Made by a program: the position numbers and the translations under genes
Shown here: positions 60,900-61,716 of the stretch, in pieces
Position numbering within the stretch: position 1 is the first letter of the stretch
How the letters are laid out: the number at the start of each line of letters is the position of its first letter
From: Pseudomonas sp. C2B4
GTDB lineage: Bacteria; Pseudomonadota; Gammaproteobacteria; Pseudomonadales; Pseudomonadaceae
Direction: 5' to 3'
Length of the DNA: 61,716 nucleotides
NCBI RefSeq assembly: GCF_013359695.1
Contig: NZ_JABFMU010000039.1
Location: forward strand, 1-61,716
The notes under the pieces: model-generated
Seen by the model: only the letters and a program-made list of their open reading frames with translations
Database searches by the model: none
Told to the model about the DNA's origin: nothing

Positions 60900-61259
60900 C
60901 TACTCCGGCGGATCAATCTGGTCTAACACCCGATTCGCCGTGATCTCCGCCAGCATCACGCTGTTGGAAATGCCCAGCAACGCATTGCGATCGCCACCCT
61001 CCAGATGATCCACCAGTTGATGCACCATCACATCGACCGAGGCCAGGGTTTCGACCAGGTACACCATCAGGGTTTCGGTCGTGGTTTCCGGGTTGACGGT
61101 AAACAGGGTGCTGGGTGTACGCGGCGTGGCCTTGATGTCAGCCGTTGAGGGGAAGTGGAAGTCGAGGGCGCGTTCGGCGGCTTCGTTGAGTTTGTTTGAA
61201 TCGGGTTCGTAGGGGGATGTTGGGTCGGTGTCCGGGGGATTGGGTGTGACCTTGAACAT
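60900..61259 (-). CDS. DUF6124 family protein
   Basis: 119-residue protein of the Pseudomonas DUF6124 (DUF3077) family: MFKVTPNPPDTDPTSPYEPD, AAERALDFHF in the middle and a helical C-terminal part (TTETLMVYLVETLASVDVMV, ISNSVMLAEITANRVLDQID). Function unknown. The ATG at 61259 has AGGAAAAG upstream, immediately after a predicted pseudoknot. Confidence 0.88.
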   Translation of the reverse strand: MFKVTPNPPDTDPTSPYEPDSNKLNEAAERALDFHFPSTADIKATPRTPSTLFTVNPETTTETLMVYLVETLASVDVMVHQLVDHLEGGDRNALLGISNSVMLAEITANRVLDQIDPPE

Positions 61260-61281
61260 GATTTCTTTTCCTGTTGTGAGG

Positions 61282-61334
61282 CAGCCACACCTTCGCTACT
61301 AAACGAGGGGTGGCGGCTGTGCGCAGGTTAGTAG
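61282..61334 (-). promoter_or_regulatory. H-type pseudoknot in the DUF6124 leader
   Basis: Read on the minus strand, CTACTAA (61334-61328) pairs with TTAGTAG (61302-61296), and CAGCCGCCACC (61319-61309) pairs with GGTGTGGCTG (61291-61282) with one bulged C. The four strands alternate, so the second stem's strand sits in the loop of the first: an H-type pseudoknot. It ends about nine bases before the ribosome site of DUF6124. Confidence 0.6.
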
Positions 61335-61446
61335 ACCGGGGAAAAGAAGAAAGCCGGCGCGCCCGAGAGCGCCCTACGCACAGCCACCATCAAATGCAGG
61401 CATGGAAACGCCTGTCTGATAGCACTCGTGCGACCTTCTAATACCA

Positions 61447-61480
61447 CGGGCTACTAAACCCGATCACTGATGAGCAGTGA
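61447..61480 (-). promoter_or_regulatory. Upstream hairpins repeating the pseudoknot loop sequence
   Basis: CGGG/CCCG (61447-61450 and 61459-61462) closes a loop that reads TTTAGTAG on the minus strand, the same octamer as in the pseudoknot loop at 61303-61296. Next to it is a perfect hairpin TCACTG-ATGAG-CAGTGA (61464-61480). The repeated octamer could compete for CTACTAAC at 61334-61327. Confidence 0.4.
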
Positions 61481-61646
61481 CGCGAATCAAGTTATCCAGC
61501 GGCCCCAAGGCGCACAAGCCGGCGGATTCTGGCGTAACGGTAGGCAGCGGCGCAAGGATTTGTAGCTTTCAGGAAGTGATCTCGAGGACGTTTAAACACG
61601 CGGCGCCAAAGACGTTTAAAGCCAACAGAAACCTGCTTCACCTGCC

Positions 61647-61691
61647 TGTAGGAGCGAGCTCGCTCGCGATGGTCGTGAACGATAACGCGTG
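61647..61691. repeat. REP arm (GAGC family), left half of a truncated REPIN
   Basis: TGTAGGAGCGAGCTCGCTCG with the spacer AACGATAACGCG typical of the TGTAGGAGC variant. The right arm would lie beyond the window. Confidence 0.75.
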
Positions 61692-61716
61692 AAACCAGAT
61701 GCCCAGCGGCGCCTGT

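Noticed and set aside
1..61716. CRISPR array
   Set aside because: The repeated units are REP arms in inverted pairs with variable gaps, not regular direct repeats with unique spacers; no cas genes.

Overview
The window looks like chromosomal DNA of a fluorescent-group Pseudomonas. It is GC-rich, the gene families are typical of pseudomonads (potGHI-potF, DUF1428, DUF6124, OsmC-YcaO fusion, DUF485 plus sodium symporter), and the intergenic gaps carry many copies of two REP/REPIN-type palindromes: one with arms reading TGTGGGAGCGAGCCTGCTCGCG, the other with arms around GGGGATTTATCCCC. I see no rRNA, tRNA, CRISPR array, phage module or transposase gene. The first and last bases cut through REP copies. 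All calls come from reading the sequence; no database search was run.

Layout. 169-4437: polyamine ABC transporter (ATPase, two permeases, binding protein). 4705-7617: small housekeeping and hypothetical genes (RNA cyclic phosphodiesterase, DUF1428, a large lipoprotein, and an overlapping pair of small Pseudomonas genes). 7614-10062: LysR regulator and divergent MFS exporter. 10237-13429: exported cupin and a siderophore-type TonB receptor. 13571-15160: CGNR regulator and divergent alpha/beta hydrolase. 15418-24751: the most coherent functional block. It holds a malonate-semialdehyde-decarboxylase-like tautomerase with a nitronate monooxygenase, then a second operon of DUF485, SSS symporter, cytochrome b561 and a second nitronate monooxygenase, with two related LysR regulators. 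24909-28955: MFS, D-cysteine desulfhydrase, an EF-hand protein with EGKCG repeats, NUDIX. 29102-36134: LysE exporter, chemotaxis receptor, adenosine-specific kinase, GNAT, Usp, Mut7-C, TrmK and TRIC channel. 36251-43819: acetolactate-synthase-like enzyme, OsmC-YcaO, threonine-dehydratase-like enzyme with AraC regulator and MHS transporter. 44029-51103: TonB receptor, Kup, exported NADP-binding protein, LysR and quinone oxidoreductase. 51469-54449: a visibly less GC-rich stretch with a membrane protein carrying two alpha/beta-hydrolase domains and a small membrane partner. 54946-61259: GAF-GAF-GGDEF-EAL protein, exported nuclease, SYLF protein, an orphan AT-rich gene flanked by short repeats, and DUF6124 behind a structured leader.

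Most interesting points. (1) The tautomerase/nitronate monooxygenase operon has the right chemistry for propionate-3-nitronate breakdown: the monooxygenase would make malonate semialdehyde, and the tautomerase keeps Pro1, Asp37, Arg73 and Arg75 of malonate semialdehyde decarboxylase. A 17-bp motif is shared with the promoter region of the second operon. (2) The EF-hand protein carries six EGKCG motifs like HvfA-type copper peptides, but no modification genes are beside it. (3) The 603-residue membrane protein seems to hold two complete alpha/beta-hydrolase triads. (4) Two 5' leaders look like RNA switches: one upstream of the TonB receptor at 44029, where the ribosome-binding site can be masked by either of two upstream strands, and one upstream of DUF6124, where an H-type pseudoknot abuts the ribosome-binding site. 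(5) Several perfect inverted repeats sit between divergent regulator/target pairs.
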